A stretch of 64,000 bases of DNA from Diospyros lotus (taxonomy: Eukaryota; Streptophyta; Magnoliopsida; Ericales; Ebenaceae): contig NC_068352.1 of NCBI RefSeq assembly GCF_014633365.1, forward strand, positions 5,510,393 through 5,574,392. The letters are read 5' to 3'. The notes beneath the pieces are model-generated. The model did no database searches and was not told the origin of the DNA. It saw nothing but the letters and a program-made list of their open reading frames with translations. The position numbers were made by a program, and so were the translations under genes. Shown here piece by piece: positions 45,541-56,121 of the stretch (positions are counted from its first letter, which is position 1; every line of letters begins with the position of its first letter).

Positions 45541-45914
45541 AAGAACGACAGGAAGAAGAACTGCTAGTAGAAGAGCCTAAAAAAAATAACTTGTAATTCG
45601 TTATCGAGCCTTGAAGAGAAGAGAAGAAATGAGAGCTAATGATTTTTGTAATTCAATTTTAAATCATAATTCCAAAATTGAAACTCTAATTAAAAACCCT
45701 ATTTGTGGTCGCCACAAATCTAGATTAAACTATCAAATTAGAAACAAAAATAAAAATTTAGACCTAATTCAAGAAGTAGAAATGCTTAAACTTGAAGAGG
45801 AAGAGCCACAGGAGGAAGAAATTACGAAAGGAAGAACGACAAGAAGAAGAACCGTTGGTAGAAGAGCCTAAAAAAAAGAGCTTGTAATTAGTTATCGAGC
45901 CTTGAAGAGAAGAG
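45541..45914 (+). repeat. 85-bp segmental direct repeat, 291 bp apart
   Basis: The sequence starting AAGAACGACAGGAAGAAGAA at 45541 recurs with few changes at 45832 and runs on through TTATCGAGCCTTGAAGAGAAG in both copies. The interval holds an 86-codon ORF (45611-45871) rich in Glu, Lys and Arg that I do not recognise. It is probably a repeat-derived chance ORF. Confidence 0.65.
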
Positions 45915-45919
45915 AGCTA

Positions 45920-48075
45920 ATGGGATTACCCTAGAATTTGATATAAAGCTTGGATGTTGTAATGGAAATTATAGTAGCAAAATGAATGGTATTTTGATTC
46001 AGGGCATTAACGTAATAAATGAAATGATTGCAATGATGATTTCTTACCCTAGAAGACATGACTCGGAGAGATAGGATTGGATTTGGAACTTCACCTTAAA
46101 GTCTTATGGAATAATGATTAATCTTACCCCAAAATTCTTAAGGTGGCTTAGCTTGGAAGTTGTAATAATAAAGTTTACCCCAAAAAGTCTTAAGGTGGCT
46201 TAGCTTGGGAGTTGTAATAATGAATCTTACACCAAAAGTCTTAGGATGTCACAACTTGGAAGAAAGAGATTGGCTTGGAAAGGAAGAGATAAGGGCCATG
46301 ATGGGTTCTTATCCTAGAAGCCATGTGAATGTGAGATTTGGAGGCTTGGGATTGGAAGGAAATTGAAGCTTGAAGTGGAAGATAAAATCAAAGAAGAAAA
46401 TTCAAAGGCTGTAATGATGGCTTGGGAAGAAAAATGGGGTGACTTAAAGGTTAAGGGATATCTTGAGATTTGGGGACTTGAGAGACTATATAAGGGGGAG
46501 GGGGAGAGACCCACGGGAAGCTAAAATATAGCAAGAGAATAAGTGCAACAAGGAAAAGAAAGAAATCAAAGAAAGCAAAGAGGAGTAAGGGTGAAGATAC
46601 TTCATCGGAAAGCAGCAAAAACAGCGAGAAAATCAAAGACGTAAGTTGATTTTCTTTCCGTAGGGTCGTAGAGCACGAAAAGGGGAGTTCGTAGGTTCAA
46701 ACAGAGAGTGAATCAGAGCAAAAATGAGCAAGTTATAGCATTTTTAATTTTAGGTTACAAAATTCGTAATAGGGAAGGAGGCGACGCATGACCACTCTTT
46801 CGGGGGCGCGTGAGGGCGCGTCCGGCCTCCGTTTGACCTGAAATTTTCACCATAATTCTCCTATTTTAATTGTCTACAACCCCATGTAAAAATATTTAAG
46901 GTTCGGTTCACTAAAATGCGTGATTTCTGCAGAAACAACCCCTAGTGCTCCAAATCGGGCTGTGGACAGTACTATCGAAGGGAAAATGATCAAGGTGAGT
47001 GGTTTTTGTGCATGCTTCCTCTTGATCATACTTGGTTTCGTTTGTGAGTGGTTCTTATGCATGCTCCTTGATTCCTATTGATCACTCTTGGTTTCCACTT
47101 ATGGATGGTTGTTGCTTACATCTCATGTTTCCTTACTTTCGAGTATTTCTTTCCTATTTTGCTTGTATCACGGAGTTTGTTGTTGTGGTTCGTCGATGAG
47201 ATTAAACATGACTACTCTTGCACGTAGATTGTGGTTTTCACATCATATTTTCCTTGGTTTGTGCACATTGCCTACAGGTGGGGTCATGCTTACTTGATAT
47301 TCCTTAGTTTGTACATATTCCTTCTGCTTTGTCTTCAGCATGTTATTTGGTGATAGTTGCTATTGGTGGGTCGGGAACTTGTATATGATGGTTGGCCGTT
47401 TGTTGGAGAAGCGTCACGATGATCGGGGAGGGGGCAATCCAGTGCCTACAGGTGGGGTCGTCTAGAGGTGAGGCATGAGGGGTTGGACCACGATCACGAG
47501 CCTACAGGTGGGGTTGAGGCGTTTCACACAAGTGCCGGCAATGATGATGGTGACTCGGGGAGACATCCTGTTATATTGCATTTTGCTCTTGCATGGGCTG
47601 TTTCTTTCTTTCTTACCACTCACTTAGATGTAATATCTAACTCGGATGTTTTATACCCCTGGAACATTCAACGTTCCAGGTATATCAGAAGTGTCAGGTG
47701 TTCCAGGTTTCAGATCAAAGCGTGGGCAAGGAGGTGGAGCTTCGCTAGCTTTGGGATTTTGGTTTCACTATGTACCCTTGTAACCTAAGTAATGTATTGT
47801 GAATAGCTGATAGGGTACTCAAGGTTGTAAGAGGCGTGTGTGGGTGTCCTACATCTGTACCTACAATGATGTGTTGAGTCATTTTTGGAATGTTGGAAGT
47901 CATGACCATTTCTTGTATTTGGAAAAAAAATCTAGTGGAAACCCCTTTATTTAGCTTTGTTTAAGCTTGCAGGTTCGATCCAATGTTTCCGTTGGTAAGG
48001 GTTTTCATAACGCCCGTAGGTGATATCTTAATGATATTTCAAGTTATTGCATATTTGGAAAAGTTGGGCGTTACA
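45920..48075 (-). repeat. Ty3/gypsy-like LTR, minus orientation, left end unclear
   Basis: The right edge read on the minus strand begins TGTAACGCCCAACTTTTCC, closely matching the start of the 1510-4073 solo LTR (TGTAATGCCCCACTTTTTC). Both have the same layout: a GC-rich CGCGCCCTCACGCG line (here near 46803-46822), then a TATA-like motif (TTATATAG at about 46490). Within it 'CCTACAGGTGGGGT' occurs three times (about 47272, 47447 and 47502) and a CATGCTTCC..TTGATC line is duplicated at 46985-47090. The left edge and duplication could not be fixed. ORFs inside (for example 47468-47788) are not convincing. Confidence 0.5.
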
Positions 48076-48772
48076 AGATTGGGTTGAATCTGAACCAGAT
48101 CTGGGTGAAGCTTGAACTAGCCAACAATGGCAGAACACTAATCGATGACAGCTTGCAACAACGAACAGTGAGGGCAATGCAACCAGAAGAAGATGCAGAT
48201 GAACGGTAGCAATGGTCGGCGAAGGACGAAGGCTAGCTGACGATTGTGCAAGATGAATAGGCGATGGAAGATGAATGAATAGAAAGACTCAACGAATGAC
48301 TGTGAAGACAGTGGTGATCGTCAGTTAGGAGGTGGCCAACAGCAGTGGAGGCTGTCCGATCAACGGCGGCGGTGACTAGCAACAGTGATGGCGATAGTGG
48401 TTGCTAGGAACCCTGGCCAAAACAATGAAGAACAACTACAAATGAGCGTGTTTGTGATTAAAACAAGCAAAATGAGATTTCCTTGTTTTTAGTTTTGTGT
48501 ACAGTTTTTTTTTTTTTTTTTTGTGTTTTGGAAAAGACAATTTTAAAAATGGGTAAGTAAACACATTTTCACTGTTTTGAAAAACTAAAAACAACAAAGA
48601 GAACAGGGTTGTAGCTTTTATAAAGTAGATAAAGATAAAGGGTTTAAGCGGATTTTCAAAACTTTTTCGAAAAGACAATAAAATGGCAGCGGAAACATAA
48701 ACCAAAACGACCTTGTAAGACTTGTTTCCAATGTTTATATGCTATCCAAAACTAAACTATGCCATAGGGGGA
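48076..48772. other. Intergenic between LTR elements
   Basis: A moderately GC-rich stretch with CGGCGGCGG near 48366, then a long T run at 48509-48522 within a 'TTTTGTTTTTAG...AAAACTAAAAAC' inverted pair resembling a MITE. It is the target of the gypsy insertion at 48773. No gene. Confidence 0.4.
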
Positions 48773-49184
48773 TGTTATGTTCATAGTGATAGGTGGAGTA
48801 CGTGCATTGAAGTGGTACGTGGGTGCATACGTGGCAGCATGTCCATCTGCATGGTGGTGTAGTTAGTGGTTGGTTATCGAAGGATACGGTTTGGACTTGG
48901 TCTTAGGTTGTTGTTTGCTTAGATGTCAATAACCCACGTTGAGCTAGTCTTCAGTTGGTGGGATTGTTTTCCGATTCTTTAGGAGTATTGTTATGTTTTG
49001 ATCATTATACGACTATTATAAATAGTCGGTTATATTTCAATGAAGGGGATATGAGAAAAGTCCAAATACTTTATTTCTCTCTCTAAGTTAACATACCTAC
49101 TTTCTCTCTCTCTACCTCTAACTTTTTCTCCCATTATAGCTTCCCTCCTTTTCTTTTTCTCTGTCACAAATTTAATACATATCA
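48773..49184 (+). repeat. 5' LTR of gypsy element
   Basis: Begins TGTTATGTTCATAGTG and ends ACATATCA. A TATA-like TATAAATAG lies at about 49017, and a CT-rich stretch near 49076-49115. Confidence 0.9.
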
Positions 49185-49186
49185 AT

Positions 49187-49200
49187 TGGTATCAGAGCCA
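49187..49200 (+). other. Primer-binding site (initiator tRNA-Met)
   Basis: TGGTATCAGAGCCA starts 3 bp after the 5' LTR. It is complementary to the 3' end of plant initiator tRNA-Met, the usual primer for minus-strand synthesis. Confidence 0.9.
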
Positions 49201-49209
49201 GATTCGGCC

Positions 49210-49590
49210 ATGGACACCCGCCACAAAACCAATGCGGAGTTCTGCAATGAGGTCAACGAAGCTTTGGCATGCCATGAATCAAGCTTTGATCAAGTTAATG
49301 CAAATCTTCAAGCAGTTCTAACTGAATTCCAAGTTCTACGTGCTACTCATAGCCATTCTGACATCAATCCATTTGCTCCTAGAGAATCGTCACATTCACC
49401 TAATGCCACAAGTTCCCACTTCAACAATGAGCCCCACCACTAGCATCTCAAACTTTCTTTTCCAAAGTTCAATGGCGAGGATCCGATAAGATGGATTTAT
49501 AAGGCTAAGCAATACTTTGAGTTCAAAGGGGTGGCGTTGGTTTAGCAAGTCCAGTTAGCATCTTTCCATGTGGAAGGCATAGCTCAATAG
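49210..49590 (+). pseudogene. Gypsy gag, N-terminal part, truncated
   Basis: From the ATG at 49210 the frame reads MDTRHKTNAEF, then 'FPKFNGEDPIRWIYKAKQYFEF' and 'ASFHVEGIAQ', matching gypsy gag (FPxFxGEDPxxWIxxxExYFxF...ASFHLEGxAxxWYQW). Stops at 49441, 49543 and 49588 break it. Immediately after the last stop, at the codons for the conserved WYQ motif, the sequence switches to a TRIM-like segment. The central capsid region is missing. Confidence 0.85.
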
Positions 49591-49857
49591 TGGTATCAGA
49601 GCTGGCCCCATGGCTCCCAGTGCAAGCGAGCGGCGACGGAGGTGACGTCGGCATTGCAGTGTTCGCCCGGGACTAATAGTGGTTAGTACACAACCTATCT
49701 TCGTGGGCGTCGGGCTGCGGAGCGTGGTGGTATGTTATGGTCCACTACAGGGTATGAGACTTGTCCCACATTGAAAATTCAGGCTCCCGGTGTGGGGTTT
49801 ATAACCTCTTGGGCAGCCTCCCCTTAACAGCTAGTTTTTAAGGGTGAGTTCTACCCG
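49591..49857 (+). mobile_element. TRIM-like segment replacing part of gypsy gag
   Basis: Starts with TGGTATCAGAGCTGGCC, a second tRNA-Met primer-binding-site sequence. It continues with a GC-rich stretch lacking ORFs (GCGAGCGGCGACGGAGGTGA, GCCCGGGACTAATAG) and ends in a short LTR-like block at 49733-49857 (TGTTATGGTCCACTAC ... TGTGGGGTTTATAA ... GTGAGTTCTACCC). This order (PBS, tiny non-coding interior, 3' LTR of about 125 bp) is that of TRIM elements. A left LTR is absent. At both joints the TRIM and gag sequences share a few bases (TGGTATCAG on the left, CGAGG on the right). Confidence 0.6.
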
Positions 49858-51346
49858 AGGGTTATGTTACTATTGCGATGAGAAATTTGTTCCGGGACAT
49901 CGTTGTGAACGTCCACAATTGTTCATGATTGAGGACTCTCCTTATCTCGATTTCGAAGACGATAGCAAGGCTACACTGAAATTAGAAGAAGATGAAGCCA
50001 TGCCCGAAATTTCTTTTCATGCTATGGCAAGAACCCATCATCCACAAACCATGTGCATTCAAGGGAAACTGAAAAATAAGATCACACCTGTGCTAATAGA
50101 CGGTGGAAGCACACATAACTTCATCGATCAATCCATTGCCACGAAGTTTAGCTTGCTGGTGGTCTAGAATAAAAAGTTTCAGGTTATAGTGGCTAACCAA
50201 GAAAAGATTGAATGTCCAGGACAGTGTCAAGCTCTTACCATCTCCATCCAAGGTCATCCCATTGCCATTGAATTCTATGTGCTACTAGTTGCCGCATGTC
50301 CATTGGTTCTAGGCATGCAGTGGTTGGAAACTCTTGGACCAATTGAGACAGACTATAAACAATTGACCATGACCTTTAAGGTGGGAGGCATTACCCACAG
50401 TTTCCAAGGGATGAAGCCTGTTGAAGTTGAAGCATTGTCAAAAACAAAATTCAAACACCTCCAAGGTATGGGTCACTTTCTCCAAATTACCTCATCTAGT
50501 AAAGTCGAGCCACCCTCATATCCACCTGACTTGGCCCACCTCTTAGCTGATTTTTCTCAGCTATTTGAGCCACCCACCCACTTGCCTCCTAAACGGGAGC
50601 ATGAGCATTGCATTCCACTACAACCAAATGCGACACTCGTTAGCTTTAGTCCATACCGTTACCCTCATTATAAAAAAAATGCAATTGAGAAAATGGTTAA
50701 GGAACTTCTGCAATTAGGATTGATAAGACCCAGTCATAGCCCATTCTCATCTCCTGTTTTACTAGTTAAGAAAGCTTATGGTGAGTGTCGGTTTTGTGTC
50801 GACTACCGAGCCTTGAATAGCATAACCATCAAGGATAAATTTTCAATTCTAGTAATTGATGAGCTTTTGGATGAGCTACATGGAGCTAAATGTTTCTCAA
50901 AATTGGATTTACGTGCTGGCTACCATCAAATTCGAGTACACGAAGAGGACATACCAAAAACAGCCTTTCGAACTCATGAAGGCCATTATGAGTTCATTGT
51001 AATGTCGTTCGGCCTCACCAATGCCCTTACAACCTTTCAAGGCCTCATGAATGACCTTTTTCATCCCCATCTCAGGAAATTCATTCTGGTCTTCTTTGAT
51101 GACATTCTCGTGTATTCGCCATCTTGGGAAAAGCATCTCTCTCATTTACAAACTGTTTTACGTATCTTATCCTCTAACAGTTTGTTTGTGAATGAATCTA
51201 AATGTAGGTTTGGAGTCACACAAATTGACTACTTGGGCCATGTAATTTCTAAGCACAGAATGGCTGTTGACCCAACCAAGATACATGCAGTTCTTGAATG
51301 GCCTAAACCATTAATGGCAAGGGAAGTTTGTGGATTCCTTGGCTAG
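49853..51346 (+). pseudogene. Gypsy gag zinc knuckle, protease and reverse transcriptase
   Basis: The frame begins with the gag nucleocapsid CYYCDEKFVPGHRC (about 49865), then a protease with LIDGGSTHNFID (about 50095; normally D-S/T-G). A TAG at 50165 follows. RT spans about 50740-51340: 'CVDYRALNSITIKDKF', 'FSKLDLRAGYHQIRV', 'TAFRTHEGHYEF', 'MSFGLTNA', the catalytic FFDDILVYS and 'YLGHVIS'. FFDD replaces the usual Y/F-x-DD context but keeps both Asp. It ends at a TAG at 51344 in the conserved 'FLG.xGYYRKFI' line. Gag zinc knuckle and pol share one frame, as in chromoviruses. Confidence 0.9.
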
Positions 51347-53324
51347 GTAGGTTATTATCGCAAATTTATTCAAAATTTTGGGAGCATAGCGGCACCTTTA
51401 ACACATCTCTTGACCAAGGAGGGGTTCAAATGGAATGAAGCTGCAGAGACCGCCTTCAAGCAATTAAAAGAGGCACTGACATCATTTTCAGTCTTGCAGC
51501 TCCCAGATTTCTCTAAACTATTTGTAATTGAGTGCGATGCAAGCTGAATTAGAATTGGTGCAGTTTTCTCTCAAATAACAAGCCCATAGACTATTTTAGT
51601 GAAGTGTTTAAGGGATCAGCTTTGGCTCTTTCTACCTATGAAAAATAGATGATAGCTCTTGTCAAATCTGTTCAAAAATGGCGCCCTTACCTTTTTGGAA
51701 AGCCATTTATAGTGCGCACCGACCGAAAGAGCCTCAAATACTTGCTTGAGCAACAGATTTCTACTCCAGCACAAACATGGTGGCTATCCAAACTACTTGG
51801 ATATGACTATGAGATTGAGTACAAAAAAGGGTTGGAAAATCAAGCGGCTAATTCATTATCTCGAGTGGTAGAGTTCCAACTTATCTCTACTTCCATGCCA
51901 AACGCGGATTGGTGGACAACTCTTCAGCAAGAAGTTTAACAAGACTCTTTTTACAGACATTTGGGTCTAGTAGATGATCCTCGCTTACAGCTACGTGATG
52001 GAGTGTGGTTCAAAAACCACAAAATTCTTCTCAGTCCTACTTCCTCATTGATTCAAACGGTACTTGCCAACTATCACTCCTTTCCCACTGGTGGACATTT
52101 CGGGTTCCATAAGACACTTTCTTGCATCAAGCGTAGTTTCTTTTAAACAAACATGTCTCGTTCAGTAAAGGAATTCTTGTAGCAATGTGAGGTGTGTTAG
52201 CGCTTCAAAACTGACTGTATGAAGTCGGCTAGATTACTTTAGCCTTTGCCAATTCCAACCCAGATCTGGTATGATATCTCTATGGATTTTATAGAGGGAT
52301 TGCCACCTTCAAATGGCTACATCGTCATTATGGTCATTGTGGATCGCCTATCCAAGTACGTGCATTTTGTGCCACTTAAACACCCATTTACGACGGCAAC
52401 CGTTGCTAAGGCATTTGTTAACAATGTTGTTCGTCTTCATGGAATCCCCACATCCATAGTAAGTGATCGTGATAAGGTGTTCATTAGTTTGTTTTGGCGG
52501 TCGCTCTTTCAACTGTAGGGAGCGAAATTATGCATGAGCTCAAGTTACCACTCGCAGTCTGATGGCCAGACTAAGGAGGTGAATTGAACCTTGGAGCAGT
52601 ATTCGAGGTGCTTTGCAGGTGATCATCCTTACAAATGGTTGGAATGGATTTCATGGGCTGAGTTTAGTTATAACATCACTATTCATTCATCTACCAACGT
52701 GACGCCATTTGAGGCCGTTTACGGTGTCCCCCCCTAGTTTGTTGGCATATATTCCAAGAACTTCAAGGGTACAAGCAGTTGACGACTACCTTCGAGACCA
52801 TGATGCTATTCTGCGTGAACTGTGCCGCAATCTTTTACGAGCTTAGGACCGTATAAAGAGTCATGCAGACTAGAAACGACGTGAAGTCACTTTTGAGGTA
52901 GGAGACTACATGTATTTGAAGTTACAGCCTCACTGCCAGTCTTCGGTGGCCTTTCGTAAGTCCTTGAAACTTACCCCACGTTACTATGGTCCATATCGGA
53001 TTATTGATAAGGTTGGTGTAGTGGCTTATAAGTTGGCACTTCCATCGGGTTCCCAGATTCATAATGTATTTCATGTTCGTTTATTATGGAGGCATTTGGG
53101 TCCCATTACGCAGGCCACACCACAGCTTCCTCCTACATCAACAGATTCTTCCACAACCTGAAGCTGTTCTGGACCATTGAGTTATTCACAAAGGGAAATA
53201 CTGGCTAAGAAAGGAAGTTTTGATTAAGTGGTCTGGGGCTCTAGTGGAAGATTTGACATTGGAAAATGAATGGCGTTTTACCAAAACGTATCCCAACTTT
53301 ATCCTTGGGGACAAGGATTCTTAA
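51347..53324 (+). pseudogene. Gypsy RNase H, integrase and chromodomain-like tail
   Basis: RNase H begins with 'FVIECDAS' (about 51522), meets a TGA at 51545, changes frame near 51600 and continues 'GKPFIVRTDRKSLKYLLEQ' and 'YKKGLENQAANSLSR'. Integrase follows from about 52060: an HHCC zinc element (HFGFHKTL...CEVC), the core 'YDISMDFIEGLPPSNGYIVIMV', 'HGIPTSIVSDRDKVF' and 'SSYHSQSDGQT'. A further frame change at about 52730 leads to 'LTPRYYGPYRIIDKVG' and 'IHNVFHVRLL'. A last frame change leads to 'LIKWSGALVEDLTLENEW', a chromodomain-like C-terminus as in chromoviruses, ending at TAA at 53322. Stops at 52198, 52240, 52516, 52585, 52844 and 52871. Confidence 0.88.
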
Positions 53325-53335
53325 GAGGGGGGGAA

Positions 53336-53772
53336 TGCTATGTGCATAGTGATAGGTGGAGTACGTGCATTGAAGTGGTACGTGGGTGCATACGTGGCAG
53401 CATGTCCATCTCCATGGTCGTGTAGTTAGTGGTTGGTTACCGAAGGATATGGTTTGGACTTGGTCTTAGGTTGTTGTTTGCTTAGATGTCAATAACCCAC
53501 GTTGAGCTGGTCTTCAGTTGGTGGGATTGTTTTCCAATTCTTTAGGAGTATTGTTATGTTTTGATCATTGTACGACTATTATAAATAGTTGGTTATATTT
53601 CAATAAAGGGGATATGAGAAAACTCCAAATACTTCCTTTCTCTCTCTAAGTTAACAGACCCACTTCTTCTTCTCTTTGACAGACCCACTTTCTCTCTCTT
53701 TACCTCTAACTTTTTCTCCCATTGCAACTTCCCTCATTTTCTTTTTCTCTGTCACAAATTTAATACATATAA
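53336..53772 (+). repeat. 3' LTR of gypsy element
   Basis: Begins TGCTATGTGCATAGTG and ends ACATATAA. It is 25 bp longer than the 5' LTR because of an extra GACAGACCCACTT-containing segment near 53660-53690, a short tandem duplication. Otherwise the two LTRs are very similar, so the insertion is younger than the copia element at 8844. Confidence 0.88.
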
Positions 53773-54881
53773 GGGGTTTAATTGATATACCTTTCAGCAC
53801 TGGAAGGCTGATGAAGAGGCTAAAATCCTCTTGGTGGCAGCAACACCTTGCTTCCGATCAGCTCCCGAACAACTTTTTGGTTAGATCGAACTGTCCCCCA
53901 AAACTACAAGAGGCCTATCGAGTCCACACTCTAGCAAGATGGTGAATCCCAACACTTTTTCTTTGTGCTAGACATAGAGAGTAAGAGAGATTAAGGCTGG
54001 GAAATGGAATTGGTTCAAATGAAATGAAGCTTCCCAAACTTGATAGTCTCACTATCAAGAATAATGAGCAATAATAGGTATGAGGAAGCTAGGGTTTCTA
54101 GATTGGGAGAAGAACAATAAGAATGGCCAAGAGAAAAACGAGCCAACTCTCACAAAAATCACATCGAAATTTGTTCCTCGTATATCATATATACATGCTA
54201 AATTTGGAAACCCTAGGGCACACACAAAAGGGGAAAATTGATAAGGAATCAGGAGGGGACAAGGGAGAGAGAAGAAAAAGGCATGCTAAGGATGCACGCC
54301 TTCCTTCCTCGTCCTCCCATCATCCATCGCCCCCACGTGCCTCTTTTTCGTTGCAGAAGACAACAAAAGATCGTGCGATCTCCCAGCCAGATTGATAGGA
54401 ACTATCCATAGTTCACAAGGAGCTTTCGATAGTTAGTCTCGTAACGATCGACAATTTCCCAAGGTTGTCGACCATTTTGGCCCCTTTCTCTAAAACTTTC
54501 AGAAATTGTATCTAGACCCGCTATTAACTCTTAATAGCATTTTCATTATCTCATAATGACACTATGGCCCCTATTAACTTTTAATGACATGCATGTTAAC
54601 TCTTGACTATTCCTTCTTATTAATTAATCATTTAACTCAATCTGTTAACTCTTAACGACAAGCATCATCAATTTTTAATGACAACTGTCCGGTCAAATGA
54701 CTAGTAACACAATCAAAGTTTATAATAGATCATAAATCCTCTCAACCATGTGATCTATCACATGCGTCACATTCAGTAAGTGTTCCATTAACACTTACCC
54801 TCATGTATACTATATCCATCTTATGGATTATGGCATGCGACTCACCATCCTTTATCATTACCATCTCATACTATTCAAAGG
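53773..54881 (-). repeat. Copia-type LTR fragment, minus orientation
   Basis: Read on the minus strand, the right half has TGACGCATGTGATAGATCACATG and repeated 'GTTAAGAGTTAATG / TTAATGACA' lines, like the 'AACAGTTAATGATATG' region of the solo LTR at 27009-28831. It is cut on the right by the SIRE-like LTR at 54882. The left limit is uncertain, since the first 300 bp could be unrelated. The small ORFs inside are not convincing. Confidence 0.4.
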
Positions 54882-56104
54882 TGATAGGTTTGAAATGGTA
54901 TGACACCCACCCAAGAGGGGGGGTGAATTGGGTAATTTAAAATTTAGTTTGAAAGTTGAAATCCTTTTGATGAAAAATAAAAATTCAATGTAAGTGAGGA
55001 TTAATGAAATGCTTGAAACAATAAATGAAACAAAAAGCATAAGCAAGAGATGAACACAAGGATTTATAGTGGTTCGACTTAAATCAAGCCTAATCTACTA
55101 CCTTAACTCCTCACTAAGAATTTTGTAAACCAATTCACTATAACCTCCTACTTGAACCCAAGTAGGCCTTCTAGTCCAAGAGTAAGAATTGCAACCTCCT
55201 ATTTACACAAGTAGACCCTTTAGCTACACAAGTTAGGAAATACAAGAAATATTTAATAGAGAGGTTCTAAGAGTATATATTCTTAGTTACAATGTCTTTC
55301 AAAAAGATACAAGACTTAAAACAATTAAATACAAATGAAGATTAAAGGCTTTGAAAGAAAATTTTAAAAGCACAAATACAATTTGAGAAGATGTAAATAA
55401 TTTGTAAGCTCACTTCACTTTATTCCCATCCAAAGCCTCTTCTAGATCATTTTTGATTTGTATTCCATCTGTTGACAGAATCATTTTATTAATTCTGTTA
55501 GTCGACAAATTTAAGGAGATAGTCGACAGATGCAGTAAAGTTAGTCGATAGATTAAAATGAAAAGGCAGGACCTAGTCAACATAATGAGACCATCTGTTA
55601 ACAAACCTATTTCATTGAGTCTGTTAGTCGACATATAGGCTATACTTAGTTAACAAAACCAAGAAAAAGATGAGCACTTAGTCGATAGCCTTTAAGAAAT
55701 GTTTGCTTCTCAAATTTAAACATTTGGGCTTAAATTCTTTTGGAAGACCACATTCATTTGAGATTACTTAAAGCTTCATTTTCTTATGTTTGGAGAATAG
55801 TTTGAATTTTGGTGCTTTATTTTTCCAATATCCTAAAGCATGTATAATACTCATTTTTGAAAACATTTTGATATTTAAGACTTGATACCTTGAATACTCT
55901 CCAATCATCTTGATACTTCAAGAATTAAAAAAAAACAAATAAGCTTTAGAATGAAAAGAGACTTTTGAAGAACATATAAGAACATATCATATGTCACTTT
56001 TGAAATTGATTTTTTAATTACTTAGAATCATATACTTTGTTTTTAAATTTATTTGACATATAATTTGTCATTATAAAAACAATACTCACAAGAGTAAAAT
56101 ATCA
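54882..56104 (-). repeat. 3' LTR of a minus-oriented SIRE-like copia element
   Basis: Starts TGATAGGTTTGAAATGG and ends AAAATATCA. It carries CACCCAAGAGGGGGGGTGAA, 'TTTATAGTGGTTCGACTTAA' and a TAGTCGACA motif array (55490-55690). A pyrimidine-rich tract follows on the right (56105-56121), the complement of a polypurine tract, so internal sequence lies to the right and the element reads right to left. Confidence 0.75.
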
Positions 56105-56121
56105 ATCTCTCACTTTTTTAT

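Larger units (their letters stand above)
48773..53772 (+). mobile_element. Ty3/gypsy retrotransposon (chromovirus-like), decayed
   Basis: A 5.0 kb element with LTRs at 48773-49184 (412 bp) and 53336-53772 (437 bp), an initiator-Met primer-binding site, a polypurine tract AAGAGGGGGGGAA before the 3' LTR, and gag, protease, RT, RNase H, integrase and a chromodomain-like tail in gypsy order. Flanks are GGGGA and GGGGT, a 5-bp duplication with one mismatch. Coding regions carry many stops and some frame changes. Part of gag is replaced by a TRIM-like segment. Confidence 0.93.

Noticed and set aside
47468..47788. 106-codon plus-strand ORF
   Set aside because: It lies inside the minus-oriented gypsy LTR, across the repeated CCTACAGGTGGGGT line; unlikely to be a gene.
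49591..49603. A second, independent full element starting at the inner TGGTATCAGAGC
   Set aside because: No left LTR precedes it and gag codons run right up to it, so it is better read as a partial TRIM-like segment.
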